The notes: generated by a model from the sequence alone, not told the origin. A DNA stretch of 64,000 nucleotides from Methanomicrobiales archaeon HGW-Methanomicrobiales-3 (GCA_002839605.1 PGYK01000006.1:1-64000); one strand, 5' to 3'. Positions 17,409 to 26,578 are shown, counted from the stretch's first letter. A program made the numbers and translations.

Positions 17409-17607
17409 CGATTCCTGTTTGGAAAATTCTAACAACTCGCGATGGTGGAAGGGAGCGGCCATGCGAAAGCCGCAACGGCCCTGCCCGGCTCACCAGATTC
17501 CGGAAGGGACTCCCGGCTCCCTTTGCTCTGCCAGGGTTTTCATGCATGTAACCCCGGGGTTACACAAATATGATAACCCGTTACAGGAAACAATCAATCA
17601 GATTTTT

Positions 17608-18867
17608 ATGACTGCCGGACTCCGCCTCGCCCCCGTACTCCTCTGCCTGCTCCTCCTCGCGTGCCTTGTACTGCCGACCGGTGCAACGAGCCTCGGCATC
17701 GAATGGAAAGAACGCCCGTACACCGACAACCCGTTCTCTGGAGTGGAGTTCTCACAGGACGGCACCTTTGTCTTTGCCACGGGAGACCAGATGCTCCTGC
17801 GGTCATGGGACGGCAGCAAAAAGTGGGGCGGACGGGCCGGCACGGTTGCCGCGCTGAGCGGGAACGGCGAGTTTGTTGCCACCGGCATCGGGCAGGCACT
17901 CGTCCTGCTCGACAAGACCATGGTGGACAACTGGACCCGGAACATGAACGGGCAGGTCAGGGCCGTCGCCATTTCAAGAAACGCCACGTTTGTCGTCTCC
18001 GCTGACAGCGCCGGGAACTACAACACGTGGGCAAAGAACGGGGAGTTTCTGGGCCGCACCACCGATGACCCGGTAAAACAGCTCGCGCTCTCGCCAGCAG
18101 AGAACATCATCGCCGCAACAACTGAAAAAGGCGTCCGGATCTTCACGCCAGCCTTCAACCCGGTCTGGTCGGACAACAAGTCAGGCAGCATCGACACGAT
18201 GGTCCTGATCTCGCAGGACGGCAAGACCGTCATCACCGCGGGAGGCAACCGGATCACGTCACGGACCAGCACCGGCAGCACCAACTGGGCGGAGCGGCCA
18301 TCAAATACCGGCGACATCATTGACATGGCCTGCAGTTACGACTGCTCGGCCATCATCCTCGGGACCCAGGACGGCACGGTCCTTGCCCTTGACCGGTACG
18401 GCACAACCCGCTGGACCTACAAGGCCGGCCAGTGGGTGAACGCAGTCGATATCACCAGGGACGCAACCCTCATCGTTGCGGGCGGGCTTGACGGAACCGT
18501 CACCCTCATCGACCGGTCCGGGGACATCATCACCAAAAAGAAGATGGATTCCGGGATCCGGGCCCGGTCGGTTGCCATCAGCCCGGACGGGAAACGGATC
18601 GCGGTTGCCGACCAGATCAACCTGTACGGGCTCTCGGTGCTGGGCGAAGCGGAGCCCGGCATTATGGAGACCTTCAACCCGCCGCCGCTCGATCCGGTCC
18701 GGACCACGGCAACGACGCTGCCGATAACCACGGTTCCGCAGACAACAGAGCCGGTTATCGAAACCCCGGTCCCGGAGCCCACAACGCAGCAGTCGCCGGC
18801 CGGCATCGTGCCGGTACTCGGGGCGCTGGCCGGAGCAGGGATCGTGCTCGCAACGCGGCGGCGATAA
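17608..18867 (+). CDS. Exported beta-propeller protein with C-terminal anchor
   Basis: The start at ATG 17608 gives a signal peptide (RLAPVLLCLLLLACLVLPTGATS). The uncorrected frame upstream belongs to hepT and a spacer. About 420 residues: six or seven short propeller blades with recurring cores (VEFSQDGTFVFATG, VAISRNATFVVSAD, LALSPAENIIAAT, VAISPDGKRIAVAD), then a Thr/Pro-rich stalk (about 345-385) and a C-terminal hydrophobic segment (IVPVLGALAGAGIVLA) ending in RRR. This is the plan of archaeal cell-surface anchored proteins, probably a binding scaffold outside the cell. No enzymatic motif is seen. It is related in design to the protein at 9231. Confidence 0.8.
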   Translation: MTAGLRLAPVLLCLLLLACLVLPTGATSLGIEWKERPYTDNPFSGVEFSQDGTFVFATGDQMLLRSWDGSKKWGGRAGTVAALSGNGEFVATGIGQALVLLDKTMVDNWTRNMNGQVRAVAISRNATFVVSADSAGNYNTWAKNGEFLGRTTDDPVKQLALSPAENIIAATTEKGVRIFTPAFNPVWSDNKSGSIDTMVLISQDGKTVITAGGNRITSRTSTGSTNWAERPSNTGDIIDMACSYDCSAIILGTQDGTVLALDRYGTTRWTYKAGQWVNAVDITRDATLIVAGGLDGTVTLIDRSGDIITKKKMDSGIRARSVAISPDGKRIAVADQINLYGLSVLGEAEPGIMETFNPPPLDPVRTTATTLPITTVPQTTEPVIETPVPEPTTQQSPAGIVPVLGALAGAGIVLATRRR

Positions 18868-18895
18868 CCGCAACACTCGGTGCGGGGGCAACGCA

Positions 18896-19160
18896 CCACC
18901 CGGTTTCAATCAACCATTTCAGGTGCCCATTAACGGCCTGCTCCACAAAGGCGAGGGTCGATGAGATCCCGAGCACCCGTGGCCCTATCTCAATCCAATA
19001 CAATCCATACGCAGGTTTTCCCATGAAAAACACAATTTCCAAAAGAATAGATTATGGGGGCTGATGCCCCCATACCCCCAAAAACGAGCACTGCCGCCAC
19101 CCCCGCGGGGCGCCCCCGTGGCGGTCTCAATTCGGTTTTTCTTTCTTTTCCCTTGAAGAC
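18896..19160 (+). repeat. Family A intergenic repeat, copy A1
   Basis: The spacer between two convergent genes holds two modules. Module 1 has the hairpin core 18935-18982 (GGCCTGCTCCAC...GAGGGTCGATGAG...CCCGTGG), shared with 42518-42564 and 52382-52428. It ends at TTTTCCCATGAAAAA (19017-19031). Module 2 has GAATAGATTATGGGGG followed by a small hairpin and then a GC hairpin at 19093-19124, ending TCTCAATTCGGTTTTT. The T-rich end suggests it can also act as a terminator for the gene ending at 18867. No coding frame is present. Confidence 0.75.
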
Positions 19161-19259
19161 GCTCCAACCGGATTCACCCATCAAATGGGTTCGCAGAGAT
19201 CTCATATGATGCACTATCGCACCCGCAACCCGACCATTGCGCGGGCACCGGGAGCCCCG

Positions 19260-19982
19260 CTACCTCCGCATCTTTGCAAGCAGCCGGAGGATTTCAAGAT
19301 ACAGCCAGACCAGCGTTACGAGCAGGGCAAAGGCTGCATACCATTCCATGTGTTTTGGGAGCCCGTGCTCCACACCCTTCTCAATATAATCAAAGTCAAG
19401 GATCAGGTTGAGCGACGCAACCACGACCACGACCAGCGAGAACCCGATGCCCAGCCAGCCCCCCTCGTTGATGAACCCGATGGGCATCCCGAAGAACGAG
19501 AGGACGATGTTGGCGATATAGAGAAGCGCAATCGCCCCGGTTGCCCCGATCACCACGAGTTTGAATTTCTCGGTAACGCGGATGAGCCGGGTACTGAAGA
19601 CAACCAGGAGCAGGACAAAGACGCCGAAAGTCAGGATGACTGCCTGCCCGACAATCCCGGGATACATGGTGTTCATCAACGCCGAGATCGCGCCGAGGAT
19701 GACGCCTTCCAGCACCGCGTACACCGGGGAAGTGAACGGCGACCATTCGGGCTTGAAGATGGTGGCGATGGCGACAATGAACCCGAGGATCACCGCAGGC
19801 AGGATGAGCGGCATGAGGAGGGTAAAATTCTCCCAGACAAGGGCAGCCGACGCAATCACGAGGAAGAGGAGGAAGAGCGTCTTGTTGATCGTCCCCTGGA
19901 GGGTCATGAGCTTTGCAGTGCCATGGACCAGGTTGTCGTAGAAGAGCTGGTCCCGGAGGGCAGGATTGGATGAGCGGTCCAT
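19260..19982 (-). CDS. Bax inhibitor-1/YccA-like membrane protein
   Basis: A 240-residue integral membrane protein with seven hydrophobic segments and a short basic end (RLLAKMRR), the topology of the Bax inhibitor-1 (TMBIM) superfamily, some members of which are pH-gated calcium leak channels. Family-like features are the first segment after NKTLFLLFLVIASAA, the phrase SPFTSPVYAVLEGVILGAIS and the last segments with LNLILDFDYIEKG. The conserved Asp pair of channel members may correspond to that DFD. ATG 19982 is preferred because GGTGA lies five bases upstream. The cellular role is unknown. Confidence 0.85.
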   Translation of the reverse strand: MDRSSNPALRDQLFYDNLVHGTAKLMTLQGTINKTLFLLFLVIASAALVWENFTLLMPLILPAVILGFIVAIATIFKPEWSPFTSPVYAVLEGVILGAISALMNTMYPGIVGQAVILTFGVFVLLLVVFSTRLIRVTEKFKLVVIGATGAIALLYIANIVLSFFGMPIGFINEGGWLGIGFSLVVVVVASLNLILDFDYIEKGVEHGLPKHMEWYAAFALLVTLVWLYLEILRLLAKMRR

Positions 19983-20106
19983 GTGAGTCACCGAATTAGT
20001 GTTGTGATCCTCGCAGCCATAGCGGAGATCCGGATAGAGAAACGATGGGATTTGCTGATTGATAAATGGCGTGATGCGAAGATAATGGCAAAAATGGAGG
20101 GATTAT

Positions 20107-21855
20107 TTAAAAGAATTTGATCCGTATCGGACCAGCCTTGAAGAGCCCGAACGGCAGTTTCACCCGGTCGCCATATACATTTTTGAGCATGGTGGTGAAA
20201 CGGTCGTCCTCGGCTATCACGTATTCGAAGCTCCCGTCTGCGGATGTAATCTTCAGCCGCAACTGGTTTGAACTGCCATCGTCATCATTCGACCGGATCT
20301 CGCTGACCGCAATCGAAGTGATCCGGGAGTTCTCAATCGCAACATTGCCGGGCGTCTCCGCGAGCGCCACATCGGGGGGCATTGTCTCGTACCGCTTTGC
20401 AAACCCAAATGAGGCTGCCAGCTGGTCGCCCCAGACACCAAAGAATCCCTTTCCCTCGGCTTTTGCTTTCTCCTGTGCCTCCACAATCGCAGAATTGAGC
20501 ATCGCCTGCGTGAGCTGCGCGTGGATCATACGCCGTCCCGTGACGACAAGGGTAAAGGTATCGTATGCCATGCCCATCATCTTCATCTTCCGGGCATTGG
20601 GGATGATCCCGAGGACCTCCTCACCGGATGCAGGGGGGGTTACGGTTCCGGCGGGAAAGGAGGTGCCTACCGGCGCACCACACCCCCCGCAGAACTTTGT
20701 GGTAGCAGATACCGGTGCACCACAGGACGGACAGACATTCCCGGCCGGTGCCGGCGCACTGGTGCGGGCAGCCACTGCCGGGCCGCCGCAGATCCCGCAG
20801 AACTTCTCGTTGCCGCTGAGCGGGCTGCCACACGAAGCGCAGACGTAACTGCCGGTGGATTCGGTGGGCGGGGCCGAGACCGGCACCGGGGCAGGCATGG
20901 CAGGTTCGGCAGAGTTCACGGTTACCAGGCACTTGCTGCAGAACTTCTCGCCAGGCTGGATAGGATTGCCACATGCCTTGCAAACCCGTGTTCCACCCGA
21001 AGGCACAGGCACGGGTGCGGGAGCTGGAGGTGGTGGCGGGGCAACAAAAGGAGCCGCTGCCGGGGCCGGGGAAGCGCCGTCCTTAACCATCACCAGGCAC
21101 TTGCTGCAGTACTTCTCGCCGGGCTGGATCGGGTTGCCGCACGCGGTGCAGAGACGAACGCCGCCGACTGGTGCAGGAGTAGGAGCGGGGGGAGCAGGCG
21201 GGGCAACAAAAGGAGCCGCTGCCGGGGCCGGGGGAGCGCTGTCCTTCACCATCACCAGGCACTTGCTGCAGTACTTCTCACCGGGCTGGATCGGGTTGCC
21301 GCACGAGGTACAGAGACGAACGCCACCGGCGGGTGCAGGAGCGGGGGCTGCTTTTGGCGCAGCGGGTGCATTCCCCATCGGGCGACCGCATGCACCACAG
21401 AACTTTGTCCCGAAATCATTGGACGCGCCACATGAGGGGCAGGCGAGCGAAGCCGGAACGGTCGCGGCTGCCGGGGCCGGTGAAGGTGCCGCTCCGGCTT
21501 TTGCCCCGCAGACCCCGCAGAACTTCTCATCATCACCAAGCGGGCCCCCGCAGGACAAACACACGGAACCGGCCGGTTCCGGAACGATTGCCCGGGCAGG
21601 AGTGGGGGCCGGGGGAGCTGCAGGGGGAGCTGCTGCCGGGGCAGCAACAGGTTCGGGAGCGGGTGCAGGCCAAATGACAGCAACCGGTTCGGGAGCGGGT
21701 GCAGGCCAAATGACAGCAACCGGTTCGGGCGCCGGCGCGGCAACGGGTGCCGCAGCAACGGTATCGGGAAGTGCCTCTGCCTGCGAGGCGCCACAGTTCC
21801 GGCAGAACTTTGCCTTGTCTGCTACTAGTTTTCCGCATTCATGACAGAACGCCAT
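20107..21855 (-). CDS. Protein with eight zinc ribbons and a C-terminal PH-like domain
   Basis: A 582-residue protein. Eight CxxC...CxxC zinc ribbons are visible: FCHECG/FCRNCG at the N-terminus, then CLSCG/CGVCG, CPSCG/CGACG, CTSCG/CSKC, CTACG/CSKC, CKACG/CSKC, CASCG/CGICG and CPSCG/CGGCG. They are joined by long Ala/Pro-rich linkers. The last 175 residues form a separate globular domain (from EEVLGIIPNARKM) resembling a PH-like fold with LRLKITSADGSFEYVIAEDDRF. No signal peptide or membrane segment is present, so it is cytoplasmic. A scaffold that binds proteins or nucleic acid is likely. Three ribbons are near-identical recent duplicates. Confidence 0.85.
   Translation of the reverse strand: MAFCHECGKLVADKAKFCRNCGASQAEALPDTVAAAPVAAPAPEPVAVIWPAPAPEPVAVIWPAPAPEPVAAPAAAPPAAPPAPTPARAIVPEPAGSVCLSCGGPLGDDEKFCGVCGAKAGAAPSPAPAAATVPASLACPSCGASNDFGTKFCGACGRPMGNAPAAPKAAPAPAPAGGVRLCTSCGNPIQPGEKYCSKCLVMVKDSAPPAPAAAPFVAPPAPPAPTPAPVGGVRLCTACGNPIQPGEKYCSKCLVMVKDGASPAPAAAPFVAPPPPPAPAPVPVPSGGTRVCKACGNPIQPGEKFCSKCLVTVNSAEPAMPAPVPVSAPPTESTGSYVCASCGSPLSGNEKFCGICGGPAVAARTSAPAPAGNVCPSCGAPVSATTKFCGGCGAPVGTSFPAGTVTPPASGEEVLGIIPNARKMKMMGMAYDTFTLVVTGRRMIHAQLTQAMLNSAIVEAQEKAKAEGKGFFGVWGDQLAASFGFAKRYETMPPDVALAETPGNVAIENSRITSIAVSEIRSNDDDGSSNQLRLKITSADGSFEYVIAEDDRFTTMLKNVYGDRVKLPFGLFKAGPIRIKFF
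21650..21721 (-). repeat. Two tandem 36-base repeats inside the zinc-ribbon gene
   Basis: The unit beginning GGTTCGGGAGCGGG is present twice without spacing (21650-21685 and 21686-21721), with a shortened third start after it. Each unit encodes 12 residues of the Pro/Ala linker (APAPEPVAVIWP). In-frame repeat number variation would change linker length only. Confidence 0.8.
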
Positions 21856-22113
21856 AGGTGATCACGCAACAGTGATTACACCCGCGGGAAAAAAAGGGTT
21901 GCTTTTCCGAATAGCACAAAAACCAAAAAAAGGGGGGACCGCATTTCTGGTAACCCGGGAAAAGGAGCCAGTGTATCGCGGGTATTGCCCCTTGGCCCGG
22001 TTCGCTGTGAATGCGCAGACTGCATCCGGCCCGTACGGTCCCACACCTGCGGGAGATACCGGGAGTAATGCCAGCCGCCTCAATCCTCCGGCCGGCAGGG
22101 GAGGGGAGGGAGA

Positions 22114-22428
22114 TTACTCGCCCACACTCTTTGCCCGCTTGACCCGCTCCTTGGTTGAGAAGCCGGTCACTGCGTCAAGGAACTTCCGGAACCGCTTGTT
22201 CGTATCCATGATGATCTCGTCGCTCACCGTCATGTCCGACTCGGTGTCGATGATGACCGATTTTGCGCCTTCGCCAATGGTCGCGTCCAGCCGTTTTAAG
22301 GCGCCAAACGACACCCGGTACGCTTTGCCGGACTTCTGGGCTTCCCGGCCAAAACAGTTCTTCATCTCGGCAATCACGCGCACTTCAAGGTCCTTGGTGA
22401 GCCCGCGTTTGATGGGATATTCTTGCAT
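22114..22428 (-). CDS. Conserved small protein, DUF5611-like
   Basis: A 104-residue soluble protein, MQEYPIKRG at the start and a basic C-terminus (FSTKERVKRAKSVGE). It has the alternating strand-helix pattern of a compact alpha/beta domain, with DTESDMTVSDEIIMDTNKRFRKFLD near the end. It resembles a family of uncharacterised proteins known from Methanomicrobia; the DUF5611 label is from memory and not checked. It is divergent from the PAC2 gene, with only about 20 bases between, so the two promoters must overlap the coding starts. Confidence 0.65.
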   Translation of the reverse strand: MQEYPIKRGLTKDLEVRVIAEMKNCFGREAQKSGKAYRVSFGALKRLDATIGEGAKSVIIDTESDMTVSDEIIMDTNKRFRKFLDAVTGFSTKERVKRAKSVGE

Positions 22429-22447
22429 AATACTTTTTTAGTAGTGG

Positions 22448-23263
22448 GTGTATGTTAATCTAATGACGGCAGACTCCCCCGAATGCTGCGACAGGATCTT
22501 ACACCGGCTCGAATCGGTGCATGAAGATCTTGGCGATATGAAACCCAGGAAGGATTTGACAATCACCTCAAAACCGCTGCCGGAGAACGGCGCTGTTCTC
22601 CTTGGTTTCCCGGGGAGCGGTCTTGTCGGCACCATCGCGCTCCAGTACATGGTCGACCAGCTGGAGTTTGAGCAGGTCGGGTCCATAACCTCGCGCTATT
22701 TTCCCCCGCTCGCGATGATGAACAAGGGCATCATCAACGATCCGGTGCGGATTTACCAGAAGAACGATATCGCTGCCGTTGTTGCCGACATCCCCATCCA
22801 CCCGACCATCTGCTACGAGATCTCGAACTCGATGATCGAGTGGATTGCAAAAACCAAACCCCGCGAGGTGCTCACCATCGCCGGCATCATCACCAACGAG
22901 CCGGAGAAACGGGTGTTTGGCGTTGCCACGACCCCCGACGCGCTCCCGCGGATCCAGGAGCACACGCTCCTCCTCCCCATCGGGAGCATCTCGGGAATTG
23001 CGTCGAGCATCCTCACCGAGTGTAAGATCCGGGGCATCACAGGCCTTGGACTTTTGGGGGAGACGGTCAATGCCCCGGACCCCCGGGCTTCCGCTGCCAC
23101 CATCGAGGTGCTCAACAAGCTCTACAATCTTGGCCTCGACACCCAGCCATTGATCGAGCAGGCGGTCGAGATCGAGCAGAGTATGGGCAAGCTTGCCGAG
23201 GAAGTCCAGCAGTCTGCCGAATCTGATACGAGTCCGAAAAAAGATCTCATCATGTACGGGTGA
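22448..23263 (+). CDS. PAC2-family proteasome assembly chaperone homologue
   Basis: A PAC2 (PbaA/PbaB-like) protein, about 271 residues from a GTG, or shorter if ATG 22463 or ATG 22538 is used. The N-terminal motif LLGFPGSGLVGTIALQYMV and the central GITGLGLLGET are typical. In archaea these proteins form ring assemblies; some relatives bind the 20S proteasome through a C-terminal hydrophobic-Tyr-any (HbYX) motif. This one ends Met-Tyr-Gly, which fits HbYX. It is followed by a DUF473 gene after seven bases. A paralogue lies at 60992-61747. Confidence 0.88.
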   Translation: MYVNLMTADSPECCDRILHRLESVHEDLGDMKPRKDLTITSKPLPENGAVLLGFPGSGLVGTIALQYMVDQLEFEQVGSITSRYFPPLAMMNKGIINDPVRIYQKNDIAAVVADIPIHPTICYEISNSMIEWIAKTKPREVLTIAGIITNEPEKRVFGVATTPDALPRIQEHTLLLPIGSISGIASSILTECKIRGITGLGLLGETVNAPDPRASAATIEVLNKLYNLGLDTQPLIEQAVEIEQSMGKLAEEVQQSAESDTSPKKDLIMYG

Positions 23264-23270
23264 TCCTGGT

Positions 23271-23669
23271 ATGAAATGCGCAGCTTTAACCGGAATTTCG
23301 CCAGACGTTATCAAGGATCTGAGATCGGGACGCCCGCGGACCATCGAGCTCCAGAGCACGCATAACATCATCACCATCGAAGGGGTGACACCGGGCCCCG
23401 ATACCCACATCTTCATGACCTCCATCGATCTCGAGGATCTTGGGCCCGGCGATACCGGGATCTGTGTCTTTGTCCTTGCAACCAGTATCACGATGAAGCG
23501 GATCGTGGAGTTCTCGCACGGGTCGCATTACGAGGAGCGGGAACGGATGAGCGCCCGCGTGCAGGTGAAGTACTGCGCAACCTCGGTCATCAAGGAAGTC
23601 TATTTCGAGGGGCTCTGCAAGCCTCTTGCGGTCGAAGTGCTCAAGTCCGCGTGTTTCCACGCGGGATAA
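23271..23669 (+). CDS. DUF473-like archaeal protein
   Basis: A protein of about 132 residues starting MKCAALTGISPDV; the ATG at 23271 has GGTGAT seven bases upstream, which also overlaps the stop of the PAC2 gene. The pattern (N-terminal MKCAALTG, beta-rich middle with PGDTGICVFV, then RMSARVQVKYCATS) is that of DUF473, small archaeal proteins of unknown function. Tight coupling to PAC2 suggests, but does not show, a shared role. It is cytoplasmic. Confidence 0.75.
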   Translation: MKCAALTGISPDVIKDLRSGRPRTIELQSTHNIITIEGVTPGPDTHIFMTSIDLEDLGPGDTGICVFVLATSITMKRIVEFSHGSHYEERERMSARVQVKYCATSVIKEVYFEGLCKPLAVEVLKSACFHAG

Positions 23670-23700
23670 AAAAAGATCTTTTTTTATTGTTTTTTCCGGA
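23670..23700. terminator. Bidirectional T/A-run terminator between convergent genes
   Basis: AAAAAAAGATCTTTTTTTATTG provides a T-run on each strand between the convergent DUF473-like gene and the TIG/PEGA gene, with the palindrome AAGATCTT between them. It overlaps the last codons of the minus-strand gene. Confidence 0.55.
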
Positions 23701-24994
23701 GCAGGACCATCACTGATGCCAGTGCTCCGATAAGTACGAAGATCCCGACCGGCGACTCTGGTGCAGGGGTGTCGCTTGGCCAGGGTGTCGGGACAACCGC
23801 GGTGGACTTGACGGTGGTCGGGGGAAGCGTTGCCGTAGTCACGATGATAGTGGTTGCCGTGGGGGCGGTTGTTGTTGCATACTGGTAGTTGAGCGCTGCG
23901 TTCACGTTGGTCTCGTTGCCGGCCGTGACCTGGATTCGCTGGGCCCAGTCGAGATACGATGTCCGCTGCATCTTGATATTGTAGTAATCCGGAATGACAT
24001 TTTCCAGCGTGAAGGGGGTGGTGCCCTTGTTCACGTTGTCAACATAGACCGTGGCGCCGGACGGGCTGGAGGTGAAGTAGATGGAGCCGTTGGCAGTTGT
24101 TGATGAGAGAATGGTAAAAGTAAGCCCGCATACCGCGTCGGTTCCGCTGTTTTGTACACAGACCGAGTAGGGTCCGGGTATTTGGTTGTTGAGGTTGAAT
24201 GTCCCGGTCAGTTTTGTTGCACTCACCGTACTGAACGTTCCGTAGATGTTGTTGTAATTCGTCCGCTTCAGGTAAACCTGCGGTGTGCCGGTAAAGCCGG
24301 TACCTGCAAGATTTGTAATCGAGACAGTGGAATTGGCTACGCCATTTACCGGATATATGCTGGTGAGCGTGACATCTGCACTCGAACTCTTAATCTCAAA
24401 ACCACTGGTCCGGATCGCATACTGCCCGTCCGGGTTGGTAACGATGACATCCCATGCACCCGCGGGCTTGTTGATGATATCAAAGGTGCATACAATGGTA
24501 TCCCCGGCGGAATTTACTGAAATACTTCCAGCTGAAATATTCGATGAACCGGATCTCCTTAACACAACCGTTGGGTAGACGGATGAAGAGAACCCGGATC
24601 CCAGAATGTTTACGTTGGAAACAATGCTGGTGTTGTACCCATCAGTTTGAGAGAGCGAAGTAATTGTTGGCGGTGACACATAGGAATAGGTGAACGAACC
24701 GGTACCACCGGGTGCCGTCACAACGACAGTAATCACACCCGCACCATGAGCGGGGGTGGTTGCGGTTATCTGGGTATCAGAGTTGACAGTGAAAGAACTT
24801 GCCGGTGTGCTGTCAAAGGTTACGGATGTGGCACCGGTAAATTCTGTCCCGGTAATGATTACCGTTGTCCCACCAGCTATCGGGCCAGATGCAGGGGCGA
24901 TACTCCCAATTGCCACGACAGCAGCAGCCGGAACTACAAGAAATGCCAAAGCGAGGACCAGTGCCCCCGCAAGAATCATTGAATTACGTTTCAC
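23684..24994 (-). CDS. Cell-surface protein with TIG and PEGA domains
   Basis: ATG 24994 (Met before VKRNS) is used because GGTGGT precedes it and a signal peptide follows (MILAGALVLALAFLVVPAAA). About 436 residues. Next come three TIG/IPT-like immunoglobulin folds (first: SIAPASGPIAGGTTVIITGTEF at 33-54), then a PEGA domain (about 315-370, GSIYFTSSPSGATVYVD), a Thr/Pro stalk and a C-terminal hydrophobic segment (VGIFVLIGALASVMVLL) ending RKKQ. This is an externally displayed, anchored adhesin or envelope-like protein. No enzyme is seen. Its promoter is at 25060-25068. Confidence 0.88.
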   Translation of the reverse strand: MKRNSMILAGALVLALAFLVVPAAAVVAIGSIAPASGPIAGGTTVIITGTEFTGATSVTFDSTPASSFTVNSDTQITATTPAHGAGVITVVVTAPGGTGSFTYSYVSPPTITSLSQTDGYNTSIVSNVNILGSGFSSSVYPTVVLRRSGSSNISAGSISVNSAGDTIVCTFDIINKPAGAWDVIVTNPDGQYAIRTSGFEIKSSSADVTLTSIYPVNGVANSTVSITNLAGTGFTGTPQVYLKRTNYNNIYGTFSTVSATKLTGTFNLNNQIPGPYSVCVQNSGTDAVCGLTFTILSSTTANGSIYFTSSPSGATVYVDNVNKGTTPFTLENVIPDYYNIKMQRTSYLDWAQRIQVTAGNETNVNAALNYQYATTTAPTATTIIVTTATLPPTTVKSTAVVPTPWPSDTPAPESPVGIFVLIGALASVMVLLRKKQ

Positions 24995-25059
24995 CATGTA
25001 AACCACCATTGAGTAAAGAGATTGAAAGATTCCGTAACAGAAACTTGGAACTCACACAA

Positions 25060-25068
25060 GATATATTT
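25060..25068 (-). promoter_or_regulatory. TATA box for the TIG/PEGA surface protein
   Basis: On the minus strand AAATATATC lies about 66-74 bases before the ATG at 24994. It implies transcription start near 25036 and a leader of about 40 bases. Confidence 0.5.
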
Positions 25069-25204
25069 TTTGAAATTTATTCAGTTTTTATGATCGGCTG
25101 AAACAGGGATGTACGAGTAGTCGCACATGCGTAGCATGCCAATAATGCGATGACGACTTATTACCTGACATTCTAAGGGAGACACCCGGAGAGTGTCAAG
25201 AGGT

Positions 25205-25255
25205 ACGGTAATTGAAGCCGCCGCGGGGCGCCCTTCGGGGCGGCGGCAGTGCTCG
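25205..25255 (-). repeat. Family A module 2, isolated copy
   Basis: Read on the minus strand, CGAGCACTGCCGCC is identical to the start of the GC hairpin in copy A1 (19085-19098), followed by the hairpin of 25217-25247. The T-run of eight or nine bases after it on the plus strand resembles a terminator. The element follows the 3' end of the minus-strand gene 25278-25637 in the same orientation. The 25010-25277 spacer otherwise holds nothing recognised. Confidence 0.65.
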
Positions 25256-25277
25256 TTTTTTTTTTAGGAGAGGTAGA

Positions 25278-25637
25278 TCAAAACCCCGTCCAGAGAAGAC
25301 CGGCGGCAAATGCCTCCCGGTATTCCTCATCAGAAAAGCCGGGCCGGGTGCGTGCAAGCGCTGCAAGAGCTGCCGGTGCAGAGCCCGGCCCTGAACCGAA
25401 CTCTCCGTCGCGGAATGCCCCACAGACATCATACACCGCATCGCACAGCCACCGGATCCGGGCAAGAGATTCGAAGCATTCCTTCTCTGACGCGGCAGGA
25501 GCCCGTTTGCGGATTGCAGGCAGGAGTTCCCGGTCCGTATGCATCTCGTAGGGCAGCGGTGACCGGCTGGTGGTAAACGCCAGTGCAAACGCTGCCTCCT
25601 GCGCCGTGGTCCCATCGCTGCCCGTCACGATTCCCAT
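25278..25637 (-). CDS. Hypothetical Ala-rich soluble protein
   Basis: A 119-residue protein starting MGIVTGSDG, largely helical and rich in Ala, Glu and Arg, with no membrane segment. The stretch MHTDRELLPAIRKRAPAASEKECFESLARIRWLCDAVYD looks like two amphipathic helices. It sits nine bases downstream of the membrane-anchored protein at 25647 and is probably co-transcribed with it. No family or function is recognised. Confidence 0.55.
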   Translation of the reverse strand: MGIVTGSDGTTAQEAAFALAFTTSRSPLPYEMHTDRELLPAIRKRAPAASEKECFESLARIRWLCDAVYDVCGAFRDGEFGSGPGSAPAALAALARTRPGFSDEEYREAFAAGLLWTGF

Positions 25638-25646
25638 GATGCCGGC

Positions 25647-26468
25647 TCAGGATGCAGGGATCGGCTCCGGCGCGTTCGCAGTCCCGTAAATCCAGTCACC
25701 CGGCACGGTCCAGTCCGCAGTCTGTTCCTTTGCAAAACGGACCGTCACAACCCCCTCCTTCTCAAGTTCCTCAAGGATGGGAAGCTCGTACGTGTAAAAG
25801 ACCCGGTTCGCCCGCGCACCCTCGACATAACACCAGACCGTGACGGGATTTCCGGTTGCTTCGGAGAGTGGTACGGCCATCATGGCATAGCGCTCGGAAT
25901 ACTGTCCCCAGATAATATCAGCCTGCTCCGGGGAGACCGGATAGGGATCCACGTATGCCCTGCCCATGATAAGCGCCGTGCCGTTTACCGGGTATCCGCG
26001 CTCGTACCAGCGTTCGTTCTGCATCGTCACGTAGGAGGGGTACTGGTACGATGAGGTCACACCCTCGTCCCAGATGGCCTTGTGGATGGTCCCGGCCGCT
26101 GAAACCGGGGCGCTGTTGATGGCATCGAGCAGGACGACAAGACTCCCGTGGTTGCCCTTCCCCGACCAGAACCCCATGTGCACCTGCGTTCCATTTGTTG
26201 CAAGGAGCGGTTCGTACGCCACGGCTTCATCGAACAGTTGCAGCACAAATTCGGGACGGGACGTTTCTGCAAGTTTTACCGCCGGGTCGGTAAAGATCGG
26301 GATGAACGGGGAACAAAGGTCAACCCCGCTGGCAGCACCGGTGCCCGGAACCGTCCCGGGCATGGGGGCAGGCCCGGAGATCACCATGGGGATCAGGACA
26401 AGGATGGCAAGGATAACAAAACCCGTAATAACGGAATACCCGGTAGTGCGGGATGATGGCGGACTCAT
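25647..26468 (-). CDS. Membrane-anchored exported protein, unknown
   Basis: The Met at 26468 (MSPPSSRTTG) is preferred over the upstream one at 26507, because a single membrane segment (VITGFVILAILVLIPMVI) follows directly. The remaining 245 residues would be external. They include a Trp/Tyr-rich region (MQNERWYERGYPVNGTALIMGRAYVD, here split for reading) and end in EPIPAS. No catalytic motif is recognised. It is the upstream gene of a two-gene unit with the 119-residue protein. Confidence 0.6.
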   Translation of the reverse strand: MSPPSSRTTGYSVITGFVILAILVLIPMVISGPAPMPGTVPGTGAASGVDLCSPFIPIFTDPAVKLAETSRPEFVLQLFDEAVAYEPLLATNGTQVHMGFWSGKGNHGSLVVLLDAINSAPVSAAGTIHKAIWDEGVTSSYQYPSYVTMQNERWYERGYPVNGTALIMGRAYVDPYPVSPEQADIIWGQYSERYAMMAVPLSEATGNPVTVWCYVEGARANRVFYTYELPILEELEKEGVVTVRFAKEQTADWTVPGDWIYGTANAPEPIPAS

Positions 26469-26578
26469 GATAGAGTGTATTCCATGATCAGGTATTACGG
26501 TTTTCACAAAAACCGGGCCGCAGGAAGGTGTGCGGGTGGAAATACCGGTCCGGAAGCCCGCATTTTCACAGGGCAGAC

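Noticed and set aside
17062-18867. A single 601-residue protein joining a HEPN domain and a beta-propeller
   Set aside because: The join arises from the one-base deletion in hepT. The propeller has its own ATG with a signal peptide at 17608, and the linker is translated spacer.
19185-19973. Plus-strand frame of about 260 codons over the Bax-inhibitor-like gene
   Set aside because: Composition is dominated by charged and Gln/Asp/Arg residues, with no hydrophobic core; the minus strand encodes a clean seven-span protein.
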